In this document: positions 17,181-25,852 of the stretch, piece after piece | How the letters are laid out: each line of letters opens with the position of its first letter | How positions within the stretch are numbered: the first letter of the stretch is position 1 | Source: Bradyrhizobium sp. WBOS07 | GTDB lineage: Bacteria > Pseudomonadota > Alphaproteobacteria > Rhizobiales > Xanthobacteraceae | Direction of reading: 5' to 3' | Assembly: GCF_024585165.1 (NCBI RefSeq) | Contig: NZ_CP029008.1 | Coordinates: forward strand, 2,604,001 to 2,668,000 | Length of the DNA: 64,000 bases | Position numbers and translations under genes: made by a program | Notes under the pieces: generated by a model | What the model was told of the DNA's origin: nothing | Seen by the model: only the letters and a program-made list of their open reading frames with translations | The model's database searches: none

Positions 17181-19499
17181 CTACGCCGCGACCACGCGCG
17201 GCGCTTCCGCCGCGTTCGATGGCTGCACCGGCTTGGTCAGCATCGTCACCTCGTTGAAGCCGACCGCTTTCAGCTGCTCGCACATCAACGTGCGCGCATC
17301 GCTCGCCATCGACGCATCGGGCACCACGACGGCGCGGGCATGCGCCGTCAGCAGCTCGGCCGGAAGATCAGAAGCGCTGCCGGCATCGATCAGCACGTGA
17401 TCATAGGCGCGCAGCAGCGCGTCGATGGCGAGCGTTACCCGCGGCGATTGCAGCAGGCTGCGGTCGAAGCCTGGACGGCCGGCCATGACCAGATGCAGCC
17501 GCGACAGCTTGTCCCGGGTGATCACTTGCGCGAACGACGCCTCGCCCTGCATCAGCTCGGCAAGGCCCGGCGCCGACGCATCGACGGACACCGCGGCGAT
17601 CGTCGGCGAGGACGCGGCGAGATCGACCACCACGACACGCGCCTCGCGCGCCAGATGCCGTGCCAGCGTCAGCGTCGACAGCGTGATGGATTCTCCCGGG
17701 GCGGTGCCGAGCACGGTGACCTTCTTCGCGGCCGCGCCGGCGGCGCGCAGGTCCTCGGCCAGACGTTCAATCTCGGTGAATTCGGTGAATTCGGTGACGT
17801 CGCTATCGGCCGCCATCTCCGGCTGGAGCGGTGTGGGCTCCGCCACAGCGGGCTCGATGCCGGGATCGAAGGCCGGCTCGACCGCCGGTCGGACTACCGG
17901 CGCTTGCCGCACCGGGGCCTGTGCCGGGAAAACCGCCGCCACCGCGCGCGGCGCGGTCTGGCGCAACAGCTCGCCGGTGACGACGACGCCAGACGAGAGC
18001 AGCAGCGTCGCGATCGTCGCGATCAGCACGATCGGCAGCTTCTTCGGGTAGGCCGGCGTGTTCGAGACGATGGCACGCGAGATGATGCGGCCGTCGGTCG
18101 GTGCCGTGTCGATGGTCTCGCGGGTGTTGGCCTCGCGGTACTTGGCGAGATAGGTCTCGAGCAGATCGCGCTGCGCCTTGGCCTCGCGCTCGAGCGCGCG
18201 GAGCTGGACGTCCTGGCCGTTGGTCGAGGCCGCCTGCTTCTTGAGCTGCTCCAGGCTCACGATCAGGCCGTCGACCCTGCCGCCGGCGATCCGCGCGTCG
18301 TTCTCCAGCGAGCGCGAGATCTTGCCGGCTTCGTCGCGGATCTGGTTGTCGAGATCGCCCAACTGGGCTTTCAATTCCTTGATGCGCGGATGGTTGCCGA
18401 GCAAGGTCGAGGATTGCTCGGCAAGCTGGGCACGCAACGTCACGCGTTGCTCCGACAATCGCCGCACCAGCTCGGAGTTCAGCACCTCCGAGGCCTCGAT
18501 CGGCTTGCCGCTCTGGAGCATCTCCTTGATCAGCCGCGCCTTGGATTCCGCATCCGCCTTCATCGAGCGCGCATTGTTGAGCTGGGTGTTGACCTCGCCC
18601 ATCTGCTGGTTCGACAGCGTGGTGTTGTTGGTGCCGATGAACAGGCTCGACTTGGAACGGAAGTCCTCGACCCTGGCCTCGGCCTCGGACACCTTCTTGC
18701 GCAGATTCTCGATCTCCCCGGCGAGCCACTGGCTGGCGTTCTTGGCCTGGTCCTGGCGGACCGCCTGCTGCAGCACGAGATAGCCCTCGGCGATCGAGTT
18801 GGCGACGCGCGCCGCGAGCTCGGGATCGGCGGATTGGAATTCGACCACGATCACGCGCGACTTGTCGACGGCATAGGCCTGCAGACGTTCGTAATAGGCA
18901 TCGAGCACGCGCTCTTCCGGCGTCATCGCGAACGGATCGCGGACGATACCGATCAGCGCGGCCAGCGACTTCAGCGGCGAGATGCCTTGCAAGACCGGGT
19001 CGAATTCGGGACGCTCGGCAAGCTTGTTCTTCTTGATGATCTCGCGCGCGAGATCGCGCGACAGCACGAGTTGCACCTGGCTGGTGACGGCCTCGGGATC
19101 GAGCGCCTGGCGCTCCTCGGTGCGGTCGCTGTTCGGGCGCAGGAACACGTTCTCGCGGCCGTCGATCAGGATGCGCGATTCGGACTTGTAACGCGGCGTG
19201 ACGAGACTGACGGCGGCAATCGAGGCGACGAGCGCCAGCACCGTCGGCACGACGATCCAGCCGCGCTTGCGCGCCAATGCCGCGCCGAGCGCGTGCAGGT
19301 CGATGTCGCCGGATTCGACTTGCGCCTGCTTCGTGACGATCGGCGCAGGCGCTGCTTCAATCCTGGGCTCGGCCTTGACTTCAGCCTTCTCGGCCTTGTC
19401 AGTCTTCTCGGACTTGGGCGCGACGTCGGCCTTGGGCTTCGACACGGCCCGCGCGACCACCGCCTTGTCCTTGCCGGCACGCCAGAACGCTAAACGCAT
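17181..19499 (-). CDS. Wzz/GumC-type polysaccharide co-polymerase with degenerate BY-kinase domain
   Basis: The product of about 772 residues has an N-terminal Lys/Ala-rich cytoplasmic tail, a first membrane helix (near 78-98), a periplasmic Wzz domain with long coiled coils (about 100-480), and a second helix (near 495-520). A C-terminal P-loop-like region follows. Its Walker A reads GTAPGESITLST, lacking the Gly-Lys of functional P-loops. Walker A' keeps Asp in VVVDLAAS, and HVLIDAGS stands for Walker B. No tyrosine cluster is present at the C-terminus. It probably sets chain length and export without kinase activity. The linker holds a direct repeat (EFTEFTE). The start follows GGGAG. It is divergent from the GT4 gene. 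Confidence 0.88.
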   Translation of the reverse strand: MRLAFWRAGKDKAVVARAVSKPKADVAPKSEKTDKAEKAEVKAEPRIEAAPAPIVTKQAQVESGDIDLHALGAALARKRGWIVVPTVLALVASIAAVSLVTPRYKSESRILIDGRENVFLRPNSDRTEERQALDPEAVTSQVQLVLSRDLAREIIKKNKLAERPEFDPVLQGISPLKSLAALIGIVRDPFAMTPEERVLDAYYERLQAYAVDKSRVIVVEFQSADPELAARVANSIAEGYLVLQQAVRQDQAKNASQWLAGEIENLRKKVSEAEARVEDFRSKSSLFIGTNNTTLSNQQMGEVNTQLNNARSMKADAESKARLIKEMLQSGKPIEASEVLNSELVRRLSEQRVTLRAQLAEQSSTLLGNHPRIKELKAQLGDLDNQIRDEAGKISRSLENDARIAGGRVDGLIVSLEQLKKQAASTNGQDVQLRALEREAKAQRDLLETYLAKYREANTRETIDTAPTDGRIISRAIVSNTPAYPKKLPIVLIATIATLLLSSGVVVTGELLRQTAPRAVAAVFPAQAPVRQAPVVRPAVEPAFDPGIEPAVAEPTPLQPEMAADSDVTEFTEFTEIERLAEDLRAAGAAAKKVTVLGTAPGESITLSTLTLARHLAREARVVVVDLAASSPTIAAVSVDASAPGLAELMQGEASFAQVITRDKLSRLHLVMAGRPGFDRSLLQSPRVTLAIDALLRAYDHVLIDAGSASDLPAELLTAHARAVVVPDASMASDARTLMCEQLKAVGFNEVTMLTKPVQPSNAAEAPRVVAA

Positions 19500-19702
19500 C
19501 GAACACTCCCGCAGGGGCAACGCCACCAAGCTACCTCAACCGGGGCGATTACACTCCATTAAGGTTGCCGCTGGGTTAATCGCAGCGTCGGCGACGGCCG
19601 CACGCGCGCTCGTCACCGTTTGTTAACCACGAGGGCTCTTAATCCGTCTCGATATTTCCAAGGAATTGTTCGGCATTCGCCGTCGAGCGCTGGTTTTGAT
19701 AC

Positions 19703-20836
19703 ATGCCCCCCTCTCCTGACCGGCCGCTTCGTATTCTCCACGCCGTGCGCGCTCCGGTCGGCGGCATCTTCCGCCACATCCTCGACGTCGCCAACGGCCA
19801 GGTCGACCGCGGCCATCATGTCGGCATTCTCGCCGACAGTCTCACCGGCGGCGAGCGTGCCGACAAGGCCCTTGCCGAGCTCGCGCCGCGCTTGAGCCTC
19901 GGCGTGCACCGGCTCGCGATCCGCCGCGAACCCTCCCCGGACGACGTGCTGGTGTGGCTTCGCATGCGGCGCCTGATCGCCACGCTGAAGCCCGACGTCA
20001 TGCACGGCCACGGCGCCAAGGCCGGCGCCTTCATCCGGATGCGGCGGCGCTCCGACGACACCATCCGCATCTACACGCCACACGGCGGCTCGCTGCATTA
20101 CCCGCTCAACACCCTCAAGGGCGAGTTCTACGCGCGGCTGGAGCGCGCGCTGATGGATTCGACCGACCTGTTCCTGTTCGAGAGCGCGTTCGCCCGCGAC
20201 ACCTATCAACGCATCGTCGGCACGCCCAAGGGCGTGGTGCGTTGCGTCTTCAACGGCGTCACCCCCGAGGAGTTCGAGCCTGTCGTGACCGCCGAGGATG
20301 CCACCGACCTCTGCTATGTCGGCGAGTTCAGGCACATCAAGGGTGCGGATCTGCTGGTCGATGCCGTGGCGCGCCTGCACGAGGGCGGCAAGAAGGTCAC
20401 CTTGACGCTCGGCGGCGACGGCGAGGAAACCGCGGCGCTGAAGGCGCAGGTGGAGACGCTCGGCCTCACCCACGCGATCCGTTTCATCGGCCACGTCAAG
20501 GCGCGCTACGGCTTCTCCAAGGGGCGGCTCCTCGTCGTCCCCTCGCGCGGCGATTCCATGCCCTATGTCGTGATCGAAGCGGGCGCTGCCGGCATCCCGA
20601 TGATCGCGTCCAGAATCGGCGGCATCCCCGAGATCTTCGGCGCCGACAGCCCCGCTCTGTTCGCGCCCAGCAATCCCGAGGCCATGGCGGAAGCGATCGC
20701 GGCGGCGCTGAACGATCCGCAAACCACCGCGCAGCGCGCCGTCACCCTGCGCGAGCGCATCTCCGCGCATTTCTCGCAAGCCGCGATGGTCGACGGCGTG
20801 CTCGCCGGCTACCGCGACGCATTTACCGACCATTAA
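19703..20836 (+). CDS. Family 4 glycosyltransferase (GT-B fold)
   Basis: A 377-residue GT4 protein. Visible are the N-terminal LRILHAVRAPVGGIFRH (acceptor-domain start), DVMHGHGAKAGAF, TPHGGSLHY, the C-terminal LVVPSRGDSMPYVVIEA with the usual E-x7-E type pattern, and AAGIPMIASRIGGIPEI. It would transfer a sugar from a nucleotide donor to a growing lipid-linked oligosaccharide on the cytoplasmic side. It leads a plus-strand run with the WcaJ-like transferase (61 bp on) and the polymerase. Acceptor and sugar cannot be assigned. Confidence 0.92.
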   Translation: MPPSPDRPLRILHAVRAPVGGIFRHILDVANGQVDRGHHVGILADSLTGGERADKALAELAPRLSLGVHRLAIRREPSPDDVLVWLRMRRLIATLKPDVMHGHGAKAGAFIRMRRRSDDTIRIYTPHGGSLHYPLNTLKGEFYARLERALMDSTDLFLFESAFARDTYQRIVGTPKGVVRCVFNGVTPEEFEPVVTAEDATDLCYVGEFRHIKGADLLVDAVARLHEGGKKVTLTLGGDGEETAALKAQVETLGLTHAIRFIGHVKARYGFSKGRLLVVPSRGDSMPYVVIEAGAAGIPMIASRIGGIPEIFGADSPALFAPSNPEAMAEAIAAALNDPQTTAQRAVTLRERISAHFSQAAMVDGVLAGYRDAFTDH

Positions 20837-20897
20837 GCATCCTTAAGCGCCGCTTTAGAGAATCTTCCGATTTGTTCGATAATCGAAGGTCCAGGGG

Positions 20898-22502
20898 ATG
20901 CTCGCCCGGGCGCTCGACGCCGTGCCGCGGGCTTTGGAATGGACGTGGACGCCCGTGGAACCGCTCAACGCACGCTCGATGCTCGACGCCGCGGCCAGCG
21001 CTGCGGCGAAGCCCGCTGACCGATCTTTCGTCGAGCGCCGTCGCCGGCTCTCGCCCGCAGCGCTCGAAGTCGTCAACCAGAAGGTCGCCCGCGCCTATTC
21101 GCCGATCGTGATCGCCGGCTTCGTCCGCCTCGCCGACTTCGCGCTGCTGTGCCTCGTCGGCATCGCGCTCTATGTCGGCTATGTGATGCCGCTCTCCGGC
21201 TTCAGCTGGCTGTATCCTGTTGAGGTCGTCGCCGTCGCGGTCGCCGCCGTGGTCTGCTTCCAGGCCGCCGACATCTATCAGGTCCAGCTGTTCCGGGGGC
21301 AGCTCCGGCAGATGACGCGAATGATCTCGTCCTGGTCGTTCGTCTTCCTGCTGTTCATCGGCATCTCCTTCTTCGCCAAGTACGGCAGCGAAATCTCCCG
21401 GCTGTGGCTGGCCGCTTTCTACGTCCTCGGGCTCGCCGCGCTGCTCGCCGAGCGCCTGGTGCTGCGCTCGCTGGTGCGCGGCTGGGCGCGCCAGGGCCGG
21501 CTCGATCGCCGCACCATCATCGTCGGCTCCGACAGCAACGGCGAGCAGCTGGTCGAAGCGCTGAAGGCGCAGGAGGATTCCGACATCCACGTGCTCGGCG
21601 TGTTCGACGACCGCAACGACAGCCGCGCGCTCGACACCTGCGCCGGGGCGCGCAAGCTCGGCAAGGTCGACGACATCGTCGAGTTCGCCCGCCGCACCCG
21701 CGTCGATCTCGTGCTGTTCGCGCTGCCGATCTCGGCGGAGACGCGCATCCTGGAGATGCTGAAGAAGCTCTGGGTGCTGCCGGTCGACATCCGCCTCTCC
21801 GCGCACACCAACAAGCTGCGGTTCCGGCCGCGCTCCTATTCCTATCTCGGCGAGGTGCCGACGCTCGACGTGTTCGAGGCGCCGATCACCGATTGGGACC
21901 TGGTGACGAAATGGCTGTTCGACCGCGTCGTCGGCAGCCTCGCGCTGCTCGCGGCGCTGCCGGTGATGGGCCTCGTCGCGCTCGCGGTGAAGCTCGACAG
22001 CCCGGGACCGGTGCTGTTCCGCCAGAAGCGCTTCGGCTTCAACAACGAGCGCATCGACGTCTACAAATTCCGCTCGATGTACCACCACCAGGCCGATCCC
22101 ACCGCCTCCAAGGTCGTGACCAAGAACGATCCGCGCGTCACCCGCGTCGGCCGCTTCATCCGCAAGACCAGCCTCGACGAGCTGCCGCAGCTCTTCAACG
22201 TGGTGTTCTCAGGCAATCTCTCCCTGGTCGGCCCGCGCCCCCACGCGGTGCAGGGCAAGCTGCAGAGCCGGCTGTTCGACGAGGCCGTCGACGGCTATTT
22301 CGCCCGCCACCGCGTCAAGCCGGGCATCACCGGCTGGGCCCAGATCAACGGCTGGCGCGGCGAGATCGACAACGAAGAGAAGATTCAGAAGCGCGTCGAG
22401 TTCGACCTCTATTACATCGAGAACTGGTCGGTGCTGTTCGACCTCTACATTCTCCTGAAGACGCCGATCTCGCTCCTGACCAAGAACGAGAACGCGTATT
22501 GA
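20898..22502 (+). CDS. Undecaprenyl-phosphate sugar phosphotransferase (WcaJ/ExoY-like polyisoprenyl-phosphate hexose-1-phosphate transferase)
   Basis: The 534-residue product has an N-terminal basic region, four membrane helices (about 75-200), a CoA_binding_3/NAD-binding-like middle region, then another membrane segment and the C-terminal bacterial sugar transferase domain. The domain shows [31 protein letters not shown] and LVGPRPHAV, the catalytic and metal-binding landmarks of PglC/WcaJ enzymes. It starts polysaccharide repeat-unit synthesis by putting hexose-1-phosphate on undecaprenyl phosphate. The length matches WcaJ-type rather than the short ExoY type. It is followed by a palindromic repeat and then the polymerase. 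Confidence 0.93.
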   Translation: MLARALDAVPRALEWTWTPVEPLNARSMLDAAASAAAKPADRSFVERRRRLSPAALEVVNQKVARAYSPIVIAGFVRLADFALLCLVGIALYVGYVMPLSGFSWLYPVEVVAVAVAAVVCFQAADIYQVQLFRGQLRQMTRMISSWSFVFLLFIGISFFAKYGSEISRLWLAAFYVLGLAALLAERLVLRSLVRGWARQGRLDRRTIIVGSDSNGEQLVEALKAQEDSDIHVLGVFDDRNDSRALDTCAGARKLGKVDDIVEFARRTRVDLVLFALPISAETRILEMLKKLWVLPVDIRLSAHTNKLRFRPRSYSYLGEVPTLDVFEAPITDWDLVTKWLFDRVVGSLALLAALPVMGLVALAVKLDSPGPVLFRQKRFGFNNERIDVYKFRSMYHHQADPTASKVVTKNDPRVTRVGRFIRKTSLDELPQLFNVVFSGNLSLVGPRPHAVQGKLQSRLFDEAVDGYFARHRVKPGITGWAQINGWRGEIDNEEKIQKRVEFDLYYIENWSVLFDLYILLKTPISLLTKNENAY

Positions 22503-22514
22503 ATTGAGTTCTCC

Positions 22515-22637
22515 GTCATGCCCCGCCTTGTGCGCCATTGCGCACTGGGGCGGGGCATCCAGTACGCCGCGGCGCCGACCGTTTCGTGCAGTTGGAGCCG
22601 CGGAGTACTGGATCGCCCGGTCAAGCCGGGCGATGAC
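22515..22637. repeat. Composite palindromic repeat (CCAGTA...TACTGGAT type), copy 1
   Basis: A 123-bp element opens GTCATGCCCCGCC and closes GGCGATGAC. It holds two hairpins (GCCCCGCC/GGGCGGGGC and CGCCCGG/CCGGGCG) and an outer CCAGTAC/GTACTGG pair. A second copy lies at 51246-51346. Confidence 0.85.
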
Positions 22638-22682
22638 AGCGGAAGTTGTGGCGTACGAGTTGCGTAAGCGTATGAGCATGTG

Positions 22683-23939
22683 ATGGCGTATGCGGCGACA
22701 GCCGATGGAGTGAAACTGTCCGCACCGGCCGCGCCCGGCGTGCTGGCGCTGCAGCGCGCGCTGGTGTGGCTGGTCGGCGCCTCCGGCGCGGTCGTCTTCA
22801 TCGAGCCGAGCCCCTACGAGATCATGACGCTGCTCGCAGCCGTCACGTTCTTCGCCACCGGCCTTCGCTTGCGGCTCGCGCTGATGCCGCTGATCGCGCT
22901 GCTGGTCCTGCTCAATGTCGGCTACACGATCAGCGCGATCCCGCTGTACGAGCAGCCGGAGGTGGTGAGCTGGATCGCGACCTCCTGGTACATGGCGGTC
23001 ACGGTCGTGTTCTTTGCCATGGTGATGTCCGAGGACACCGCGGCCCGGCTCGACATGCTCCGCCGCGGGCTCGTGGTCGGCGCGATGGTGGCATCGCTCC
23101 TGGCGGTCGCGGGCTATTTCCACCTCGTGCCTGGCGGCAACGACCTCCTCACGCTCTACGGGCGCGCGCGCGGCACGTTCAAGGACCCCAACGTGCTCGG
23201 CGCTTTCCTGATCCTGCCGGCGCTGTTTGCGCTGCAGAGCGTGGTTTCGGACAAGCTGGCCAAGGCGTGCCGCAACGTCATCGCCTTCGGCGTCATGTCG
23301 CTGGCGATCCTGCTCACCTTCTCGCGCGCCGCCTGGGGCGGCCTCGTGCTGACCTCGGCCTTCATGCTGGCGCTGATGGTGCTGACCGGCCGCACCAACG
23401 CGCAGCGCTCGCGCATCATCGTCATGGCGATCGTGGCCGCGGTGCTGGGGCTGGCGCTGATCGCGGTGCTGCTGTCGTTCGAGTCGACCGCGGAGATGTT
23501 CAAGCAGCGCGCAAGCTTCGGCCAGAGCTATGACGAAGGCCGCTTCGGCCGGTTCGGTCGTCACATCCTCGGTGCGGAGATGGCGCTCGGCCTGCCGTTC
23601 GGCATCGGTCCCTTGCAGTTCCACCGCTTCTTTCCCGAGGACACCCACAACTCCTATCTCAACGCCTTCATGTCCGGCGGCTGGCTGTCCGGCGTGTGCT
23701 ATCCCGCGCTGGTCTTCACTACCGTGATCATGGGCTTCCGCCACGTCTTCGTGCGGGTACCCTGGCAGCGCGCCTATCTCGCGGTCTTCTCCGCCTTCCT
23801 CGGCACCGTCGGCGAAAGCTTCGTGATCGACACCGATCACTGGCGGCACTTCTGGATGATGCTGGGCGCGATGTGGGGCATGATCGCGGCCGCACAGATC
23901 TACAGGATCAGGACTGGCGAGGATGCTTCTTCAGCTTGA
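22683..23939 (+). CDS. O-antigen ligase family membrane protein (WaaL/Wzy-like polymerase)
   Basis: A protein of about 418 residues with roughly ten membrane helices. The conserved Wzy_C-type loop is present as GIGPLQFHRFFPEDTHNSYL (about residues 315-334), containing the essential His of the ligase/polymerase fold. It follows the WcaJ-like and GT4 genes and would polymerise or ligate the repeat unit made by them. The ATG at 22683 is preferred over an adjacent GTG at 22680. The last 32 bp overlap the 3' end of the convergent MarR gene. Confidence 0.88.
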   Translation: MAYAATADGVKLSAPAAPGVLALQRALVWLVGASGAVVFIEPSPYEIMTLLAAVTFFATGLRLRLALMPLIALLVLLNVGYTISAIPLYEQPEVVSWIATSWYMAVTVVFFAMVMSEDTAARLDMLRRGLVVGAMVASLLAVAGYFHLVPGGNDLLTLYGRARGTFKDPNVLGAFLILPALFALQSVVSDKLAKACRNVIAFGVMSLAILLTFSRAAWGGLVLTSAFMLALMVLTGRTNAQRSRIIVMAIVAAVLGLALIAVLLSFESTAEMFKQRASFGQSYDEGRFGRFGRHILGAEMALGLPFGIGPLQFHRFFPEDTHNSYLNAFMSGGWLSGVCYPALVFTTVIMGFRHVFVRVPWQRAYLAVFSAFLGTVGESFVIDTDHWRHFWMMLGAMWGMIAAAQIYRIRTGEDASSA

Positions 23940-24447
23940 GCGCGGGCCGCTTTTCCGGTGGCGTGTCGAGCAGACCCTTCAGCGCCTCCGTCGCCGCGAG
24001 CACGCCCTTGTAGCCCTCATTGGCGAAACGCAGCAGCAGGCGCAATTCCTCGTCTGAGTAAGCCGCCAATACCTTTTCCATCGCCTGCTGCATCGGCACG
24101 TAGAACTGGCCGATCTTCATCGCCGCCTCCGGCACGACGGCGATGAAGACCTTGCGGCGATCTTTGTCGTCGCGCTCGCGGCGCACCAGACCGGCCTTCT
24201 CGAGCCGGTCGACCACGCCGGTGATGGCGCCGGTCGTCAGGCCCGTGACCTCGGCGAGCCTGCCTGCGGTGACGCGGCCCTCGAGATAGAGGATGTCCAT
24301 GCATTCGAGGTCGGAATTGGCAATTCCGGCAACGTTGGCAACGGTTTGCCCGTAGAGCACGCCCTGCGCGGACGACCGGCGCATCGCCTCCTCGAGCTCC
24401 TGCAACAGCGCCGCGCGCGCCTTCGTCCTTGACAAGGTCGGCCTCAT
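23908..24447 (-). CDS. MarR family transcriptional regulator
   Basis: A 179-residue winged-helix protein. The DNA-binding region is near residues 48-100 (DLECMDILYLEGRVTAGRLA, recognition helix TTGAITGVVDRLEKAGLV, wing RRERDDKDRRKVFI). The C-terminal tail is basic (KLKKHPRQS). It is divergent from an FAD-dependent monooxygenase 84 bp away, the usual layout in which a MarR repressor controls a catabolic or detoxifying enzyme. Several short inverted repeats lie in the shared interval. Its stop lies inside the end of the polymerase gene. Confidence 0.9.
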   Translation of the reverse strand: MRPTLSRTKARAALLQELEEAMRRSSAQGVLYGQTVANVAGIANSDLECMDILYLEGRVTAGRLAEVTGLTTGAITGVVDRLEKAGLVRRERDDKDRRKVFIAVVPEAAMKIGQFYVPMQQAMEKVLAAYSDEELRLLLRFANEGYKGVLAATEALKGLLDTPPEKRPALKLKKHPRQS

Positions 24448-24450
24448 ATC

Positions 24451-24489
24451 TTAGGCGATATATATCTTAGCCACTAAGAGATTTAGTGG
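24451..24489. promoter_or_regulatory. Candidate MarR operator between divergent MarR and monooxygenase genes
   Basis: CCACTAA and TTAGTGG (24471-24477, 24483-24489) are perfect arms around GAGAT. CTTAG...CTAAG overlaps it, and CTTAG recurs upstream beside the run ATATATAT. The position next to the divergent starts fits operator and promoter sequences. Confidence 0.55.
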
Positions 24490-24531
24490 CCGTAATTTCT
24501 CCTAGCACCACGGAAACGTCGGGAGCAAGCC

Positions 24532-25728
24532 ATGTCCTATCGTCCCCGCAAGGCGCTGATCATCGGCGCCGGCATTGCCGGGCCCGTGGCCGCGATCCTG
24601 CTGCGGCGCGCCGGCATCGAATCGGCGATCTACGAGGCTTGGCCCTATTCGAAGGGCATCGGCGGCGGCCTTCAGATCGCGCCGAACGGCATGCAGGTGA
24701 TGAACGAGATCGGGTTGGCGAACGAGTTGACCAGCCGCGGCTCGGTCGCCGAGGCCTTCGACTTCTATTCTCAAGGCGGCCAGAAGCTCGGCTCGATCAA
24801 CCGCGACATGGCGCGGCGCTTCGGCCAGCCGGCCGTCAACATTTCCCGTGCGACGCTGAACGAGATCCTAATCGACAAGGCCTGGTGCGCTTGCGTCTCG
24901 CTCTATTTCGAGAAGCGCCTGATCAAGATCGAGGATCGCGGCGACCAGCCGATCATCGCCTACTTTGCCGACGGCACCACCGCCGAAGGTGACTTCCTGA
25001 TCGGCGCCGACGGCGTCCATTCCGTCACGCGCCGCCAGGTCGTGCCGGATGGGCCGCAGCCGTTCGACACCGGACTGATCGGCTTTGGCGGCTTCGTGCC
25101 GCACGCTGTCCTCAACGGCCGGTCGATCGGCCGCCACGTCGAGACCACCTTCGGCCAGAGCGGCTTCTTCGGCTACGGCTATTGCAGTCCGGATCCGAAC
25201 GACGGCGTGATGTGGTGGAGCACCCAGCCCGCGCACGGCATGGACGCGGCAATGTTCCGCGCGCTCGACCACGCGACGTTGAAGCAGCACCTGCGCGGCT
25301 TCCATCGCGGCTGGCACGATCCGATCCCCGCGATCATCGAGGCCGCCGAGAACATCGTGGTCACCGACACGCTCGACGTCGCGACCTTGCCGGCCTGGTC
25401 ACGCAAGCGCTCGCTGCTGATCGGGGACGCCGCGCACGCGACCAGCCCGCATGCCGGCCAGGGCGCCTCGCTGGCGCTGGAAGATGCGATGCGGCTCGCC
25501 CGCCTGATGAAGGAGGGTCAGGAGCTCGGCGCCACGTTCCAGGCCTTCGAAGTCGAGCGCCGGCCGCGCACGGAAAAGATCGTCGCCATCGCTCGCCGCA
25601 ACGGCAACAACAAGCGCGAGTTCAGCGCCACCGGCGCGTGGGTCAGGAATCAGATGCTGAAATGGCTGCTGCCGCTCGGAGCCAAAGGCATGGATTTCAT
25701 GTACGCCTATGATGCGCGGGCGGTGTAG
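24532..25728 (+). CDS. FAD-dependent monooxygenase (PHBH-like, group A)
   Basis: The 398-residue product has the FAD-binding GAGIAG motif (residues 12-17), the conserved IGADGVHSVTRR segment with the DG dipeptide (about 158-169), and LLIGDAAHATSPHAGQGASLALEDA-type FAD contacts near residue 300 (split here into GDAAHA and GQGASLALEDA). It should hydroxylate an aromatic or related substrate using NAD(P)H and O2. There is no clear sign of which substrate. The divergent MarR gene makes control by a substrate-like effector likely. It ends before a palindromic repeat. Confidence 0.9.
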   Translation: MSYRPRKALIIGAGIAGPVAAILLRRAGIESAIYEAWPYSKGIGGGLQIAPNGMQVMNEIGLANELTSRGSVAEAFDFYSQGGQKLGSINRDMARRFGQPAVNISRATLNEILIDKAWCACVSLYFEKRLIKIEDRGDQPIIAYFADGTTAEGDFLIGADGVHSVTRRQVVPDGPQPFDTGLIGFGGFVPHAVLNGRSIGRHVETTFGQSGFFGYGYCSPDPNDGVMWWSTQPAHGMDAAMFRALDHATLKQHLRGFHRGWHDPIPAIIEAAENIVVTDTLDVATLPAWSRKRSLLIGDAAHATSPHAGQGASLALEDAMRLARLMKEGQELGATFQAFEVERRPRTEKIVAIARRNGNNKREFSATGAWVRNQMLKWLLPLGAKGMDFMYAYDARAV

Positions 25729-25744
25729 CTGCACGATTGGTGCC

Positions 25745-25833
25745 GCAGGGTGGGCAAAGGCGCAGCGCGCCGTGCCCACGACCTCTCTATGATTGCGAAA
25801 GAACGTGGGCACGCTGCGCTTTGCCCACCCTAC
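25745..25833. repeat. Palindromic intergenic repeat (GTAGGGTGGGC type), copy 2
   Basis: An 89-bp element opens GCAGGGTGGGCAAAG and closes CTTTGCCCACCCTAC, with inner GTGCCCAC/GTGGGCAC arms as in the 17068-17157 copy. It lies between convergent genes. Confidence 0.85.
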
Positions 25834-25852
25834 GAGAGCTACGAGAGCCGAC

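Noticed and set aside
17073..19493. 806-codon plus-strand frame opposite the Wzz/BY-kinase gene
   Set aside because: Composition is that of a high-GC shadow frame; the minus-strand frame carries all the domain signatures.
22209..23849. 546-codon minus-strand frame opposite the WcaJ-like and polymerase genes
   Set aside because: It crosses two genes and a repeat and is rich in Gln, His and Arg; no motif.
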